Below, in pieces: positions 18,410 through 27,293 of a stretch of 35,857 bases of DNA (position 1 is its first letter; each line of letters starts with the position of its first letter). The stretch covers positions 1 to 35,857 of the IMG/VR virus record IMGVR_UViG_3300044646_002153; one strand, written 5' to 3'. The translations under genes were made by a program, and so were the position numbers. Source of the DNA: a virus. The notes beneath the pieces were generated by a model. It saw only the letters and a list, made by a program, of their open reading frames with translations. It had not been told where the DNA came from and did not search any database.

Positions 18410-19015
18410 CTAGCTCCTTTTGCGGTAAAGATTCTGTTGGCGGCGGCCTACGCCCGTTTCTCTAGATTGATAGGCCTGTACCATTCGAGTAAATTCGCTT
18501 GCTTTTATATTTGCCAGGTTGCCGTCGCCCAGGTGGTCGATAGCTAGGCGATAGATTGTCTGAGTGCGGACAATGGGTAAGAACCGGTCGGGTACAGGAA
18601 TTTGAAAGTTGTCTAGGTCGGGGTTGATTACAAGCTGCGTGTAGCCATAGATTGAAAAATCTGCAGCAGGCTCTCCCACCAAATCCTGGCTTACCTCAAT
18701 ACTGTCGTCGCCCAGTATCGCAAAGGAGTACTGAGCGTTAGAATAGAGCTCTTCGATATTAACCGGGTTAAGTATGCGCTCTTTTAGAAGCACGCTCTGA
18801 ACTTGCCTCATTGAGGCGATAACCAAAGCAGTCCCCGTTTTTGAAATTGGCGTTGTTCTAATTTTGAGAAAAGACCAGTTATTCGCTAGTTGAAAATCTT
18901 CAACAGCGTCTCTAACTGCTAGAGCGGCTTTACGGCCTACCGGAGTCGACAGGGAGACCTGGGGCCGCTCTCCTACAGCTAGAAGGACGTCGTTGACAAA
19001 GCGAATTAACTCCAC
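18410..19015 (-). CDS. Tail tubular protein A (gatekeeper)
   Basis: The open frame reaches back to 19168, but that would overlap the capsid gene by 148 bases. I place the start at GTG 19015, five bases after the capsid stop, giving 201 aa, close to T7 gp11 (196 aa). The resulting N-terminus, MELIRFVNDVLLAVGERPQ, is typical of this family (short amphipathic helix, then the AxGE-P turn), and a NNWSF segment follows as usual. The protein forms the ring between portal and nozzle. The next gene, tail tubular protein B, follows after a 5-base gap, with a good ribosome-binding site inside this gene's end. Confidence 0.84.
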   Translation of the reverse strand: MELIRFVNDVLLAVGERPQVSLSTPVGRKAALAVRDAVEDFQLANNWSFLKIRTTPISKTGTALVIASMRQVQSVLLKERILNPVNIEELYSNAQYSFAILGDDSIEVSQDLVGEPAADFSIYGYTQLVINPDLDNFQIPVPDRFLPIVRTQTIYRLAIDHLGDGNLANIKASEFTRMVQAYQSRETGVGRRQQNLYRKRS

Positions 19016-19020
19016 GAGTT

Positions 19021-20124
19021 TTAGTAAGTCTCGAAGCTTTCGATAACAATGGCGTGCTCTTCGCGATAAATCTTGGTGTCCAAGAGAGGATACCCGGTAA
19101 TTAGAGCATCGGTCTGATAGAGCGCCAAACGAGCGGGCTCGACGGTGGGAGAGGCGGGCTGCCACCACTTGGCAAAGCCACGCTTTAAGAGAAGGCCAGA
19201 ATAGGCGTTCTCCGCCAGGGAATGCGTGACGTCCACGTCGTGGTTACCAGCGCCGTTGGGGTTACCATTGTACTGAGGGTCTGGCCACCAGGGACTGTAG
19301 ATAGTGTTGCCACTCACGGTCTTTGCAAAACCGGGGGTGGGCACTAACAGGGGGCTGGCGTCGATAATTTCAGAGTTTAAGTCCACGCCGTTTACGGTGT
19401 TTTTGGTGATGTTGTTATTTACAATCACGGGAATACCGTAGAGAGTGCCTACCTGACCAGTTTCAGTAGGGCGGCCACTCACATAGTCGAAGGAGTTAAA
19501 CTCGGGAATAGTGAGCAGAGAGGTGTATTGGCTAGGACTAAAGACGAAAACGCAGTCGGACAAGTTTACGTTTCGCTTTTCCATCTGCAACTTCGCAGCA
19601 AGAAGAGCAGCACGGTTGAGAGGAGCGTTGATAAACTGTCCAGGGTTATTCGGGTCGGGCGCTTGAGAAGTGACTACAGAGCCATACTTTTTAAGAGCAG
19701 GACGCAGGGCCAAAATCCACCGGTCAATATCTCGAGCCAATGCGTAAGACGCTTCTCGAGAATACTCAGACATTGCATCGTAATTGCTTTGAATTTCGAG
19801 AACGTCTTCAATGGCAAAAGTCACAAAGGGGCGGTAGTTTACCGTCATTCGCCATTCGCCACTTTTGGGCTGTTGCAGCACAAGCTCATGGTTGGGCACT
19901 TTTTGTTGCACCCGAAGGCGGCCAACAGTGGGAACAACAATCTCTTTCCCCTGTTTATATGAGTCTGGAATGGGGTCCAGAAACTGCGTCATGATAAAAG
20001 TCTGGTCCAGATACCGCTTAAGCTCGTCCACCCAGAGAATGGGGATAAACGAATCGTGCGTACTCTGGTTAAGAAAACCACCTTGGTTCAGCAGAGAACC
20101 ACTGGCAATGGGTTGAAAAGTCAT
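19021..20124 (-). CDS. Major capsid protein
   Basis: The 367-aa protein has the length, composition and position of a T7-like HK97-fold major capsid protein. It lies after the scaffold and before the tail tubular genes. The N-terminal arm is polar (residues 1-25); a helix with ELKRYLDQTFIMTQFLDP follows, then an E-loop-like and P-domain region with YSREASYALARDIDRWI, and a beta-rich A-domain with DCVFVFSPSQYTSLL. AGGAA about 8 bases before the ATG supports the start. Copies assemble into the icosahedral shell around the scaffold. Confidence 0.88.
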   Translation of the reverse strand: MTFQPIASGSLLNQGGFLNQSTHDSFIPILWVDELKRYLDQTFIMTQFLDPIPDSYKQGKEIVVPTVGRLRVQQKVPNHELVLQQPKSGEWRMTVNYRPFVTFAIEDVLEIQSNYDAMSEYSREASYALARDIDRWILALRPALKKYGSVVTSQAPDPNNPGQFINAPLNRAALLAAKLQMEKRNVNLSDCVFVFSPSQYTSLLTIPEFNSFDYVSGRPTETGQVGTLYGIPVIVNNNITKNTVNGVDLNSEIIDASPLLVPTPGFAKTVSGNTIYSPWWPDPQYNGNPNGAGNHDVDVTHSLAENAYSGLLLKRGFAKWWQPASPTVEPARLALYQTDALITGYPLLDTKIYREEHAIVIESFETY

Positions 20125-20141
20125 ACTGGGTTCCTACTAAA

Positions 20142-20666
20142 CTAGGCGTTTCTATCTACGAGATTCTGAGCGTAGGCTGCGGTAATCGCTTGATGATTAG
20201 CTCTGCGCTCAGCGGGCGTCATTTTGGCAATTTGAGAAGCCGTAAACAGGGCTTCTTTCTGCGCATAGGTGGGCACAGTGCTTCTGTTTAAGCCGCCCGT
20301 TTCGACTGGTGCTGCTTGGCTTTTTCGTGCTTTTAGAGCCTGAGCGATAAGAATAGCTCCGTCGGCATCGGCAAGTGCCTGGGCGCGTTGGGGGTTGGTT
20401 TTTGCAATTTCCTGGAGCTCCTGCTCTACCTCGACAAAGAGAGTATTAAACTCATTACCCCATTCGTCCTTAAGGCGACGCCGTTGAAGTTCAACAGTAT
20501 TTTGCGCATTTTGATTGAGCGCATTTTGTAACAAGGGGTCTGCTTGCACCAGGTTGTGAAAGTTCTTTCTAAACCGCTCAAAATCGTCATCTACTGGAGC
20601 AACGGTTTCTGGAATAGCGCTTTCAGAAACTACGGGTTGAGTGTTGTCAAAAAGAGTGTCGGTCAT
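20142..20666 (-). CDS. Probable capsid scaffolding protein
   Basis: The 174-aa protein is acidic at the N-terminus (Glu/Asp/Pro-rich, residues 1-30), helical in the middle (FRKNFHNLVQADPLLQNAL and the following charged helix) and ends with a basic helical segment that could contact capsid subunits. This layout and the position between portal and major capsid genes match scaffolding proteins of T7-like phages, which guide procapsid assembly and leave before DNA packaging. It is shorter than T7 gp9 (about 307 aa). No protease motif is visible. The function is assigned from context. Confidence 0.7.
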   Translation of the reverse strand: MTDTLFDNTQPVVSESAIPETVAPVDDDFERFRKNFHNLVQADPLLQNALNQNAQNTVELQRRRLKDEWGNEFNTLFVEVEQELQEIAKTNPQRAQALADADGAILIAQALKARKSQAAPVETGGLNRSTVPTYAQKEALFTASQIAKMTPAERRANHQAITAAYAQNLVDRNA

Positions 20667-20670
20667 AAAT

Positions 20671-22647
20671 TTAACCCTGCATAACGTTTGCGAGTGCTTG
20701 CTCTGGTCCTACCCTGGCGTTTTCTGCCGCAACGGCGTTAACCATGGGAACGCCGCCACTCTGGTAAGCTAGCTGCTTTAACATTTCTGCCTCGTTTACT
20801 GGGGCCTCGGGCATTGGAGGAACGGCTCCTTGAGGCATCGCCTGGGGCACCATTTCTTGCGCTGGGGCCTGAGGCGCTGGCTGTTTTAAGAACTTGTCTA
20901 TGTCCTCGGAAAAGCCAAAACGCCTAGAGGCCATGCGCAGCAGCTCTTCCCAATTAATACTTTCTGTCCACTGGGGCACTTGCGACACGAGGTTAACAAA
21001 GTCGACTACTTGCTGAAGTTGTCGCTCTTTGTTGGCAATGTACTCGGCCCCGACAGGCATAATCTCGTAATCGAACATGAGCTCTCTGGGCCCAAAGTGC
21101 GCATAGATTTGCTCCCCGCGCTGCCCCGGGTATCGAATCACTTCGTCATAGGTGACATACTGGCGACACATCATTATCGTTTTGACCAGCATGGCGTGGA
21201 GCTGAGTGTTTTCGATGTGCCCATGGATAGAGCTCAACCGGTTTCCCCCGGCGTCTCGTACGGCTTGAATCTCCTGAGCAGTTACCCGCTCTCCCTTGCG
21301 GCCTTGCTGGGTGCCAATGTAGGCCCCGACGCCTACAGTCTTGTCGATGTTAATCTCGAGAAGATTTGTTTCTTGATAGGAGACGTAGACGCCATTGCCA
21401 TCCCGCTGGAGCGGGAAGACGTTTCCAGGAGTCGCCATGGGAATAATCTTACCAGGCTCTGTAACCATGTCAGCGGGGTCTGTAACGCCGTCTGGGACGT
21501 ATCCCCACATAGTGTCGACTAGCAACTCTAAGTTGTCCAGGCGCTGGTTAGAGAGCACGTTGAGCTGATGAATCATGCCCAGCACGGGCTCAAGTGGAGA
21601 TAAGCCATAGGGCCGCCCCGGCACCGGGATAGCCGTGCCAATAATAAAGGGCCGCCCGCCCCAATAAGGGTTGGGCTCCACTCGCGCCAGGTTGCTACCG
21701 ACGACAGTAATGACGACATCGTGATAGGTCACGCCCTCTACAGTAATGTCGCCCCAGAACTCGAGCACGTCCACAAGTTCTTTGGGGTCGTACTCCATGC
21801 CCAGGAAACGACTTACTCGCTCTGACTGCATCTTGGTGCGTCCGTTTACAGACGTGGCGACAACTGATGTTGGGTTGAGACGGTCATACTCTTTGGTCGC
21901 AATTTTGCGCATTACAGTCGCTTTTTCCTGGCGCATAACGCGAATAAAGTTGGCGCGGTTGATGTCCCTGGCAGAGTGGTCTAGGAAGCAATCAAAACTG
22001 TCTAGCACCTCAAGGCTGATGTTGTCATACTCAGGCACTTCTTCTTCAATCGCGGGGTATATTTTGTTACCTTCGTCGTCCTCTTTTTCAATCCGTCGCT
22101 TGCGAGTTACCAAACGCGTTTCCCAGGGCAGTGCTAGGACGCTAAAACCGGTCACAAGTAATTGTCGAATGTAAGTTTCCCAATAGGATGTAAATTGTGC
22201 TTCTCTGAGTTTTTTAGAGACGAAGCGTTTTGTGGCCTTGGCGACATCTGCAAGTTCTGGGTTCTCTGCCGGTACAACATCGAACCAGTCACTGCTGGGA
22301 AAGAACGCTGTTTGGAGGTACGCATTGATGGTTTCTATGATTTCATAACCCTTGCCACTGGCAATGCGATGGCGCCAATCGTCGTTGACGTCTCCTACGA
22401 GACGCGCCACTCTTTGGCGCAGAAACTCTTCCGCTTCTGGTGTACCAAAATAAGTGGCCCAGGATTCAAGCCACACTGTTTCGCGATTAGTCCTGGCGTT
22501 TCGGTAGGTCTCATAGAGGCCCAGCACTGCTTGCGCCAAAAATTCTGTCGCCGGTTCTGAAGTCTTCTGGTGTATGTTCCCTGCGGAGGTGTTTCCAGAA
22601 ACTGCAGTCGTTAAAAAAGACCCCGGAGCTGTCTGGGCATTGTTCAT
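20671..22647 (-). CDS. Portal (head-tail connector) protein
   Basis: The 658-aa protein has the T7-like portal pattern: a helical N-terminal region, a clip and wing region with WRHRIASGKGYEIIETINAY and FWGDITVEG, the stretch GRPYGLSPLEPVLGMIHQLN leading into the long stem helix, then GERVTAQEIQAVRDAGGNRL. The C-terminal 60 residues are Pro/Gln/Ala-rich and flexible. Twelve copies form the DNA channel at one capsid vertex and dock the terminase. The start overlaps the terminase stop in an ATGA, so the two are translated together. T7 gp8 is 536 aa; the extra length is mostly at the C-terminus. Confidence 0.9.
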   Translation of the reverse strand: MNNAQTAPGSFLTTAVSGNTSAGNIHQKTSEPATEFLAQAVLGLYETYRNARTNRETVWLESWATYFGTPEAEEFLRQRVARLVGDVNDDWRHRIASGKGYEIIETINAYLQTAFFPSSDWFDVVPAENPELADVAKATKRFVSKKLREAQFTSYWETYIRQLLVTGFSVLALPWETRLVTRKRRIEKEDDEGNKIYPAIEEEVPEYDNISLEVLDSFDCFLDHSARDINRANFIRVMRQEKATVMRKIATKEYDRLNPTSVVATSVNGRTKMQSERVSRFLGMEYDPKELVDVLEFWGDITVEGVTYHDVVITVVGSNLARVEPNPYWGGRPFIIGTAIPVPGRPYGLSPLEPVLGMIHQLNVLSNQRLDNLELLVDTMWGYVPDGVTDPADMVTEPGKIIPMATPGNVFPLQRDGNGVYVSYQETNLLEINIDKTVGVGAYIGTQQGRKGERVTAQEIQAVRDAGGNRLSSIHGHIENTQLHAMLVKTIMMCRQYVTYDEVIRYPGQRGEQIYAHFGPRELMFDYEIMPVGAEYIANKERQLQQVVDFVNLVSQVPQWTESINWEELLRMASRRFGFSEDIDKFLKQPAPQAPAQEMVPQAMPQGAVPPMPEAPVNEAEMLKQLAYQSGGVPMVNAVAAENARVGPEQALANVMQG

Positions 22648-24362
22648 CGAGTCCCTCCGTACTTATTGTTAACCGTGGCGGCCACACGGGTTCTGCGCTT
22701 CTTTCTCTCATTGGAACTGCGCACAGGGTGTGACAACTCACAAAGGACCGCAATAGCGTCAATGATATCGTCACGGACATCCGGGCTAGGAAAATATAAA
22801 AATTCTTCCTTGACCTCTTTACTCTGCGCATACCTCTGGCCCAAGTAAAGCTTTTCTTCGTTTAGCAGCGGCTCTATGTAGCCAAGGATACGTTCTTTTT
22901 TGTCGCCCTTGGGTTTATAGTCGATAATGGCTATCTGCTTTCCAAGTGCCTGATAGCCCTCAGCTATGGTGTATCGCAAATTTGCAAAACCGCCTACAGT
23001 CTCTACGTGGATGCTGGGAATGCGCCAGTAATCCGTGAGCTCCGCGAGTTGTGCGACAAGTTCTGAGGGCGTCCAGTGCCCAAAGCGAATTTCAAATACC
23101 AGCACTTCTCTATTGGGGCCTTTGCCGCCAAGAACTATCGCCGTCCAGTCAGCCGTGACAGACGTGCTCGCAGCGGGGTCTACGACAATCATGGGCTTAA
23201 TTTCGACCGGGTATTGGTAATCCGCCAGGTTGACTTTGAGAATGCCGTTGGGAGCCATCTGAATGGCGTTAGGCTGCACAAAGCGCATTGAGGCCCAGCC
23301 TAGTTGACCATCGTCCTCGACGAGGTGAGTGTTGAGATACTGGCTTGCAAAGCGTTTAGACGGCAGCCGTCGGCGTAGCTTTTTCTCCATCTGGTCGTCA
23401 AAGCCTTCCGGCCAGAGATAGCCATTCGTAGCGTCTACACCATTTGCGTAGATGTTTCTAAAGAACGTGTGTAGAGGGTCGTCATTTTGCGTGGATAGAA
23501 ACTCGTGCAGCTCTTCGTCGTCGTCAATGTCTTCGCCAAGCAGAGAGCTGTAATAGTCCCAACTGTAATACCGAGTGCCGAGGATGACAATCTCGTCTCC
23601 TCTATCAACCGTTTCGTCATAAGGGTTTAGGACCGACTCGATATCGTAAGTCCAGGATTTAATTTTGTTCGCTTTGACCAAAGAATCACTATTGTCGAAC
23701 GTTACCAAGTCGTCAAATATGACCAGGTCATAGTGTTCCCCCGTGTTTGGCGACCCTACCGAGGCTGCCGTTATGGTAGGCTCCTTGTAAATCTCTGTGC
23801 GGTTTACCTGAAGCTTGTCCGCACGCCAGACAACTTTCTGGTCAGCGGCCTCGGTGTAGCCCTCGTCGTAGTCGTCCTCAAACTCGTTGTACTTGTTCCT
23901 GCGAGACTTGGCCCTCGCCTGGCCAGTGCGGTCCAGGGCGGGAATGAGCGGCCCAGAGTAGTGTGGGCGACTATCCCAGACGTGCTCCCTGAGGTCTTTG
24001 TTTTCAAAGTACTGCTTAATTTCCCGCACAAAGGCGCTAGCAAGGTTGTCCTTGTTTGCCGTTCCCACCATAATGCGAATGTTTGGGTCTTTATAAACGC
24101 GCCACATAACGTAGAGCGTTGAGGCAAAAGAACTTTTTAAGTGGCCCCGGGGGATAAGAATCAGCCTGCGCTCTCTGGTGCTTTGAAGAAAAGCGGCGAG
24201 TTCTTTGTGCACCTGTCCAAAACTCTCTGGGCCCCCGTAGAAGTGAATGAGCTCGAGAAACGCCCACAAGTCTGTGAGCGCTCTAGTCTTTAAGCGCTGA
24301 AACTCTAGTTTGCTTAGGCGCTCCCAGGGGGGTTTAATTGAGTTTCTCGGTTTGCGTCTCAT
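22644..24362 (-). CDS. Terminase large subunit
   Basis: The 572-aa DNA-packaging motor has an N-terminal ATPase with a deviant Walker A, RGHLKSS at residues 72-78, and Walker B with acidic pair VIFDDL (D217, D218). The coupling motif region LGTRYYSWDY lies near 261-270. The C-terminal RNase H-fold nuclease has VVDPAAST (D395) and a second acid near D405, with DDIIDAIAVL near the end. This is the T7 gp19 type, which cuts concatemers to unit genomes with terminal repeats. The gene's first 29 bases overlap the small upstream 57-aa gene. Confidence 0.93.
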   Translation of the reverse strand: MRRKPRNSIKPPWERLSKLEFQRLKTRALTDLWAFLELIHFYGGPESFGQVHKELAAFLQSTRERRLILIPRGHLKSSFASTLYVMWRVYKDPNIRIMVGTANKDNLASAFVREIKQYFENKDLREHVWDSRPHYSGPLIPALDRTGQARAKSRRNKYNEFEDDYDEGYTEAADQKVVWRADKLQVNRTEIYKEPTITAASVGSPNTGEHYDLVIFDDLVTFDNSDSLVKANKIKSWTYDIESVLNPYDETVDRGDEIVILGTRYYSWDYYSSLLGEDIDDDEELHEFLSTQNDDPLHTFFRNIYANGVDATNGYLWPEGFDDQMEKKLRRRLPSKRFASQYLNTHLVEDDGQLGWASMRFVQPNAIQMAPNGILKVNLADYQYPVEIKPMIVVDPAASTSVTADWTAIVLGGKGPNREVLVFEIRFGHWTPSELVAQLAELTDYWRIPSIHVETVGGFANLRYTIAEGYQALGKQIAIIDYKPKGDKKERILGYIEPLLNEEKLYLGQRYAQSKEVKEEFLYFPSPDVRDDIIDAIAVLCELSHPVRSSNERKKRRTRVAATVNNKYGGTR

Positions 24363-24507
24363 CGCTCTCCTCGCTTTTTTCTTCCGACATCTCAGAGAGT
24401 GTAATGTGAAGTGCTTCTACAATCACCTGGTAGAGTCCACGAATTGCAGGGGGAATGAGAATCTCTATAAGGCGCAGAGCTTCTAAAATTTTTTCGCTAA
24501 AAGTCAT
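24334..24507 (-). CDS. Small 57-aa protein upstream of terminase, function unknown
   Basis: A short frame from ATG 24507 to TAA 24334 encodes 57 residues. The ATG lies two bases after the stop of the preceding coiled-coil gene, which also provides AGG for ribosome binding, and its 3' end overlaps the terminase gene by 29 bases; this spacing is that of a real operon member. The first 36 residues are amphipathic to hydrophobic (ILEALRLIEILIPPAIRGLY), the last 20 very acidic. T7 places a small holin and other short genes around its small terminase, so a membrane or packaging role is possible, but charged residues in the hydrophobic stretch make a transmembrane helix doubtful. Confidence 0.6.
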   Translation of the reverse strand: MTFSEKILEALRLIEILIPPAIRGLYQVIVEALHITLSEMSEEKSEESDETQTEKLN

Positions 24508-24509
24508 CG

Positions 24510-24959
24510 CTACCTGGGCCTGTAGGCCATACCGAACTGTCGTCTCCTAATCTCTTGTGCACGTCTCTGAGCGGCGCTACGTGCCTGGTTAGTAGCCTGG
24601 AGTGTAAATAGGCTCTGCTGCTGCTCACGGGCCTGTACGGTTTCTCTCTGCGCACGCTGTTCGGCAAGAGCACTAACGCGCTGCTGCTCCTGTAGAATAG
24701 AATCAAAAAAGGAGAGCTGCTGCTGCTGTTGCACCCTGAGCGTTTCTGCTCTTTCGCGCTCAGCGGCGGAGAGAGCCTCAAACTGAGCCGCTGTCTGCGC
24801 CATTTGTCGGCGCATCAGGGCCTCTTGGCGAGCAAACGCCTCTTTTTGAAGTTTCACTTGCTGAGCCATTAAACGCTCTTGCTCGGCTTGCTGAAGTGCC
24901 TGAGTTGCCTGAGACGTTGATTGGTCCTGTGGTTTACTCCCTCCGCCGCCAAAACCCAT
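24510..24959 (-). CDS. Small coiled-coil protein, probably virion-associated
   Basis: The 149-aa product starts with a glycine-rich MGFGGGGSKP segment and continues as an almost uninterrupted Gln/Glu/Ala/Arg coiled coil to its basic end (RRRQFGMAYRPR). The Gly-rich start followed by a helical rod resembles small internal virion proteins of podoviruses, but the gene lies upstream of terminase rather than with the other internal proteins. It starts two bases after the stop of the 118-aa gene and its stop is two bases before the 57-aa gene. I do not recognise a named family. Confidence 0.65.
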   Translation of the reverse strand: MGFGGGGSKPQDQSTSQATQALQQAEQERLMAQQVKLQKEAFARQEALMRRQMAQTAAQFEALSAAERERAETLRVQQQQQLSFFDSILQEQQRVSALAEQRAQRETVQAREQQQSLFTLQATNQARSAAQRRAQEIRRRQFGMAYRPR

Positions 24960-24961
24960 AA

Positions 24962-25318
24962 CTACTCCTCAACTTCAGTATTTTCCAATTCTGCACTCTG
25001 TTTTTTAGAGCGAGACGACGTAGAAGTTTTAGAAGACGCGCTTGCTTTGCGTGTCTTTTTAACGACCTCAGCGGCTTCTAGAAGGATGTCTTCTTCTTCT
25101 ACCTGCTGTGCCTCGGCAACAGAGTTTACAATGTGCCGCTGGCGCTTTTCGGCTTTTTCTTTATTGTAGGTGCGAAGACGGGCGATGTTTTCTTGAGCAC
25201 GCTCGTTAATAATTACAGAGCGCTCAATCAGTTTTGTCGAAAGAGCGTCCAAATTCTGAGGTGTTGGGGTAGTCGCAAGACTCGGTTTTTGAGAAAGTAA
25301 GGATTGAATTAAGTCCAT
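24962..25318 (-). CDS. First gene of leftward late operon, unknown
   Basis: The 118-aa protein has a polar N-terminus, a helical centre (residues 25-85) with basic and then acidic stretches, and a Ser/Thr/Lys-rich tail ending in acidic residues. It is the promoter-proximal gene of the late operon and sits three genes upstream of the large terminase. A small terminase subunit would be expected nearby in a T7-like phage and no other gene qualifies clearly, but I see no helix-turn-helix motif, so that is only a possibility. The ribosome-binding site is weak (ACCTGGTGC upstream of the ATG). Confidence 0.6.
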   Translation of the reverse strand: MDLIQSLLSQKPSLATTPTPQNLDALSTKLIERSVIINERAQENIARLRTYNKEKAEKRQRHIVNSVAEAQQVEEEDILLEAAEVVKKTRKASASSKTSTSSRSKKQSAELENTEVEE

Positions 25319-25467
25319 TTTTGCACCAGGTTACAATTAAATCCGCCACTAACACGGTAAGAATCAGTTCGAGCATAGGGGTAGTAGTGTGCTGCTACAC
25401 ATGGTTTAGCCGTTACAGCACCTTGCTAATATTCCATCGACCAAATATACCTAGCTGAGGAGCATTT
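25319..25467. promoter_or_regulatory. Divergent intergenic region between late operon and rightward module
   Basis: These 149 bases separate the two transcription directions and must hold the start signals for the leftward structural operon and the rightward surface module. I find no clear host-type promoter on either strand. On the plus strand TTTAGC and TAATAT with 16 bases between are a weak match. A short inverted repeat GTGT-N6-ACAC lies in the middle. Late genes may use a phage-specific polymerase signal that I cannot identify. Confidence 0.4.
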
Positions 25468-25719
25468 ATGGCTCTTAACGTTCTCTATGAAACGACTACC
25501 AACATTGGTGGCGATTTACGGAACCCTGGCTACGGAATGATTTGCGCCGTTGTTCACCCAGACAAACTCTTGGCGGCTGACGATGTTTTGCTTATTGCGG
25601 ACACTCTTCAGTTTGACATCCAAGAAAGTGATGTGAATAACGCCGCTTTGCTTGTTAAAGGGCCCAATGCGGATGTTGATTTTCGACAATCCGCTATTCA
25701 GGAAGACCCTACTCCGTAG
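25468..25719 (+). CDS. Small 83-aa protein, unknown
   Basis: I do not recognise this protein. It is mildly acidic with a beta-like pattern (GMICAVVHPDKLLAADDVLL) and no signal or membrane segment. GAGGAG at 25457-25462, five bases before the ATG, is one of the strongest ribosome-binding sites in the window, and a terminator follows at 25742-25762, so it may be expressed strongly as its own unit. It is the first rightward gene after the late-operon divergence and precedes the adhesin-like genes, which suggests a small virion or decoration protein, but that is a guess from position. Confidence 0.7.
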   Translation: MALNVLYETTTNIGGDLRNPGYGMICAVVHPDKLLAADDVLLIADTLQFDIQESDVNNAALLVKGPNADVDFRQSAIQEDPTP

Positions 25720-25741
25720 TCGGTTTACTTCGACAAAACAG

Positions 25742-25762
25742 CCAGGCCCCTGTCTGGTTTTT
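25742..25762 (+). terminator. Rho-independent terminator after 83-aa gene
   Basis: CCAGGC (25742-25747) pairs with GTCTGG (25752-25757), including one G-T wobble, around a CCCT loop, and five T follow directly. It lies 23 bases after the stop of the 83-aa gene and would separate that gene from the downstream surface-protein genes, at least partly. Confidence 0.78.
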
Positions 25763-25790
25763 ATAATCAGCCCTACAGCTTTTACACACT

Positions 25791-26468
25791 ATGACTACGT
25801 CCAACGAACCACCCGAGTTTTATAACAACCCTCCGTATTTAACTACTCAAGAGCTTCAAGACCTCATTACTTTAGAAGCCGAACGAGCTGGCGGCGGGGG
25901 CGGCGGTGGGGGTAACGGCACTGTAACGGTTACTGGACAGGTTGAAATTAAGAACGACTCTGGTAATCCTATTCCAGTGTCTGGTGCACTTACCAATACA
26001 GAACTTAGAGCCACTGCTGTACCCGTCAGTGGTCCCCTTACAGACACTCAGCTCAGAGCTACAGCCGTTCCAGTTTCTGGGCCGCTGACTCAGGCGCAAT
26101 TAACCGCCGCCGCTTTAGCTACCGATTCCGTTTCCCAGGCAATTAGAGATAGATTGCCAACTACCCTGGTTGGAGGACGGCTTAATGTTGAGCCCCTCGG
26201 CATTCCAGGAGTAGCACGGCAGCTTGCTGCTGGGGCGGCTACCGCAAACACCACTCTAACTGTAGGAGTTGGAAGAATTAGTATTTACGCCCGTGGGGCG
26301 GATATACGATACGCCATTGGCAGCAGTACTCAAACGGCTTCGGCTACAACTTCTCATTTTATTGCTTCGGGAGAACGGCTTGACCTTGATGTTCCAGCGA
26401 CTCCTAACATCGCCGTTATTCGTGCTGGTTCTACAGACGGGACTCTAGAGCTTACTGAACTATCATGA
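25791..26468 (+). CDS. Virion-surface repeat protein with glycine hinge
   Basis: The 225-aa protein has a polar N-terminus (residues 1-33), an eight-glycine hinge (34-41), a beta region, then three tandem copies of a PVSGxLTxxxLRA unit (about 62-106), and a beta-rich C-terminal domain ending in IRAGSTDGTLELTEL. Tandem PVSGPLT repeats are common in phage structural and head-decoration or fibre proteins. The glycine run suggests a flexible link between an anchor and an exposed domain. It overlaps the downstream LamG-like gene in an ATGA, so both are probably made together. A role as fibre or decoration protein is inferred. Confidence 0.65.
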   Translation: MTTSNEPPEFYNNPPYLTTQELQDLITLEAERAGGGGGGGGNGTVTVTGQVEIKNDSGNPIPVSGALTNTELRATAVPVSGPLTDTQLRATAVPVSGPLTQAQLTAAALATDSVSQAIRDRLPTTLVGGRLNVEPLGIPGVARQLAAGAATANTTLTVGVGRISIYARGADIRYAIGSSTQTASATTSHFIASGERLDLDVPATPNIAVIRAGSTDGTLELTELS

Positions 26469-27286
26469 GATTAAGAGCCACCCGACTATCGGGCATTTCT
26501 AGCAGCTCCCGCCGACTCTGGACGCCCGCTCAACTGCCCGGCCTCGCTCTATGGCTCGACGCCACCGACATCAGCACTATCACGCTGAACGGCGGGAACG
26601 TCAGCCAGTGGAATGACAAATCGAGCAACGCTCGGCACGCTACGCAGCCAAACGCATCGTCTCAAATTCCCTACAACTCGACCGGCTTGAACAACAAGCC
26701 TGCATTAGTATTTCCGAGCGCTTCAAACAATCTGTCAATTTCCACAGCCCATTATTCGTGGGCACCCGACCGGAAGTTTGCTAACTTTACGGTTGCAAAT
26801 TTAACGAATACAACCTCAGCCATATTTCTGAGGTTGCTGAACAGCGAAACGCCGGGAACAACTGGAACAGATTATCCACAGGGGTATATGGGCACCGGTA
26901 GCCCTAGCACAAATTTCTTTGCAATTGCTGGCGTAGCATTAACTACGCCGCAAATTGCTGGACTGTTCGGCGCGCCACGAGTTTTGGCGCAAATATTCGG
27001 AACGGGCGGCGTGGGAGCGGATGTCCACGGTGCCAGCATCGACGCGGGCACCATTTTGCAAACGCCAAACTGCACGGGGCTACTGGCGACCCAGGGGATG
27101 AGGATTGGCTCGGTTCTCTTAAACCCGTTTTCGTGGCGTGGCCCGATAGGCGAGGTTGTTCAGGTTAGCGGCGACCTGACGGTGCTGAACCGCCAGCGCG
27201 TAGAGGGCTACCTCGCGCACAAGTGGGAGATGGCAACCAACCTGCCCGCCAATCATCCGTTCCGCTTTACACCACCAACGGCTTGA
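26465..27286 (+). CDS. LamG/concanavalin-like adhesin candidate
   Basis: The 273-aa protein starts with a short basic tail, then WTPAQLPGLALWLDATD, followed by a GGNVSQWNDKSSN-type segment. It ends in IGEVVQVSGDLTVLNRQRVEGYLAHKW and LPANHPFRFTPP. This opening and closing pattern is characteristic of laminin-G/concanavalin-like jelly-roll domains in phage and bacterial surface proteins that bind glycans. No signal peptide is present. Its base composition looks more GC-rich than the gene before it, which may mean separate acquisition. It most likely forms a glycan-binding part of the virion, distinct from the leftward tail fibre. Confidence 0.72.
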   Translation: MRLRATRLSGISSSSRRLWTPAQLPGLALWLDATDISTITLNGGNVSQWNDKSSNARHATQPNASSQIPYNSTGLNNKPALVFPSASNNLSISTAHYSWAPDRKFANFTVANLTNTTSAIFLRLLNSETPGTTGTDYPQGYMGTGSPSTNFFAIAGVALTTPQIAGLFGAPRVLAQIFGTGGVGADVHGASIDAGTILQTPNCTGLLATQGMRIGSVLLNPFSWRGPIGEVVQVSGDLTVLNRQRVEGYLAHKWEMATNLPANHPFRFTPPTA

Positions 27287-27293
27287 GCGCACC

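Noticed and set aside
19016-19168. N-terminal extension of tail tubular protein A to 252 aa
   Set aside because: It would overlap the capsid gene by 148 bases and the extra residues are Arg/Ser-rich with no family resemblance; GTG 19015 gives the expected length and start.
20980-21522. 180-aa plus-strand reading frame inside the portal gene
   Set aside because: Antisense to a well-supported portal gene, with no ribosome-binding site or recognisable protein; a reading-frame shadow.
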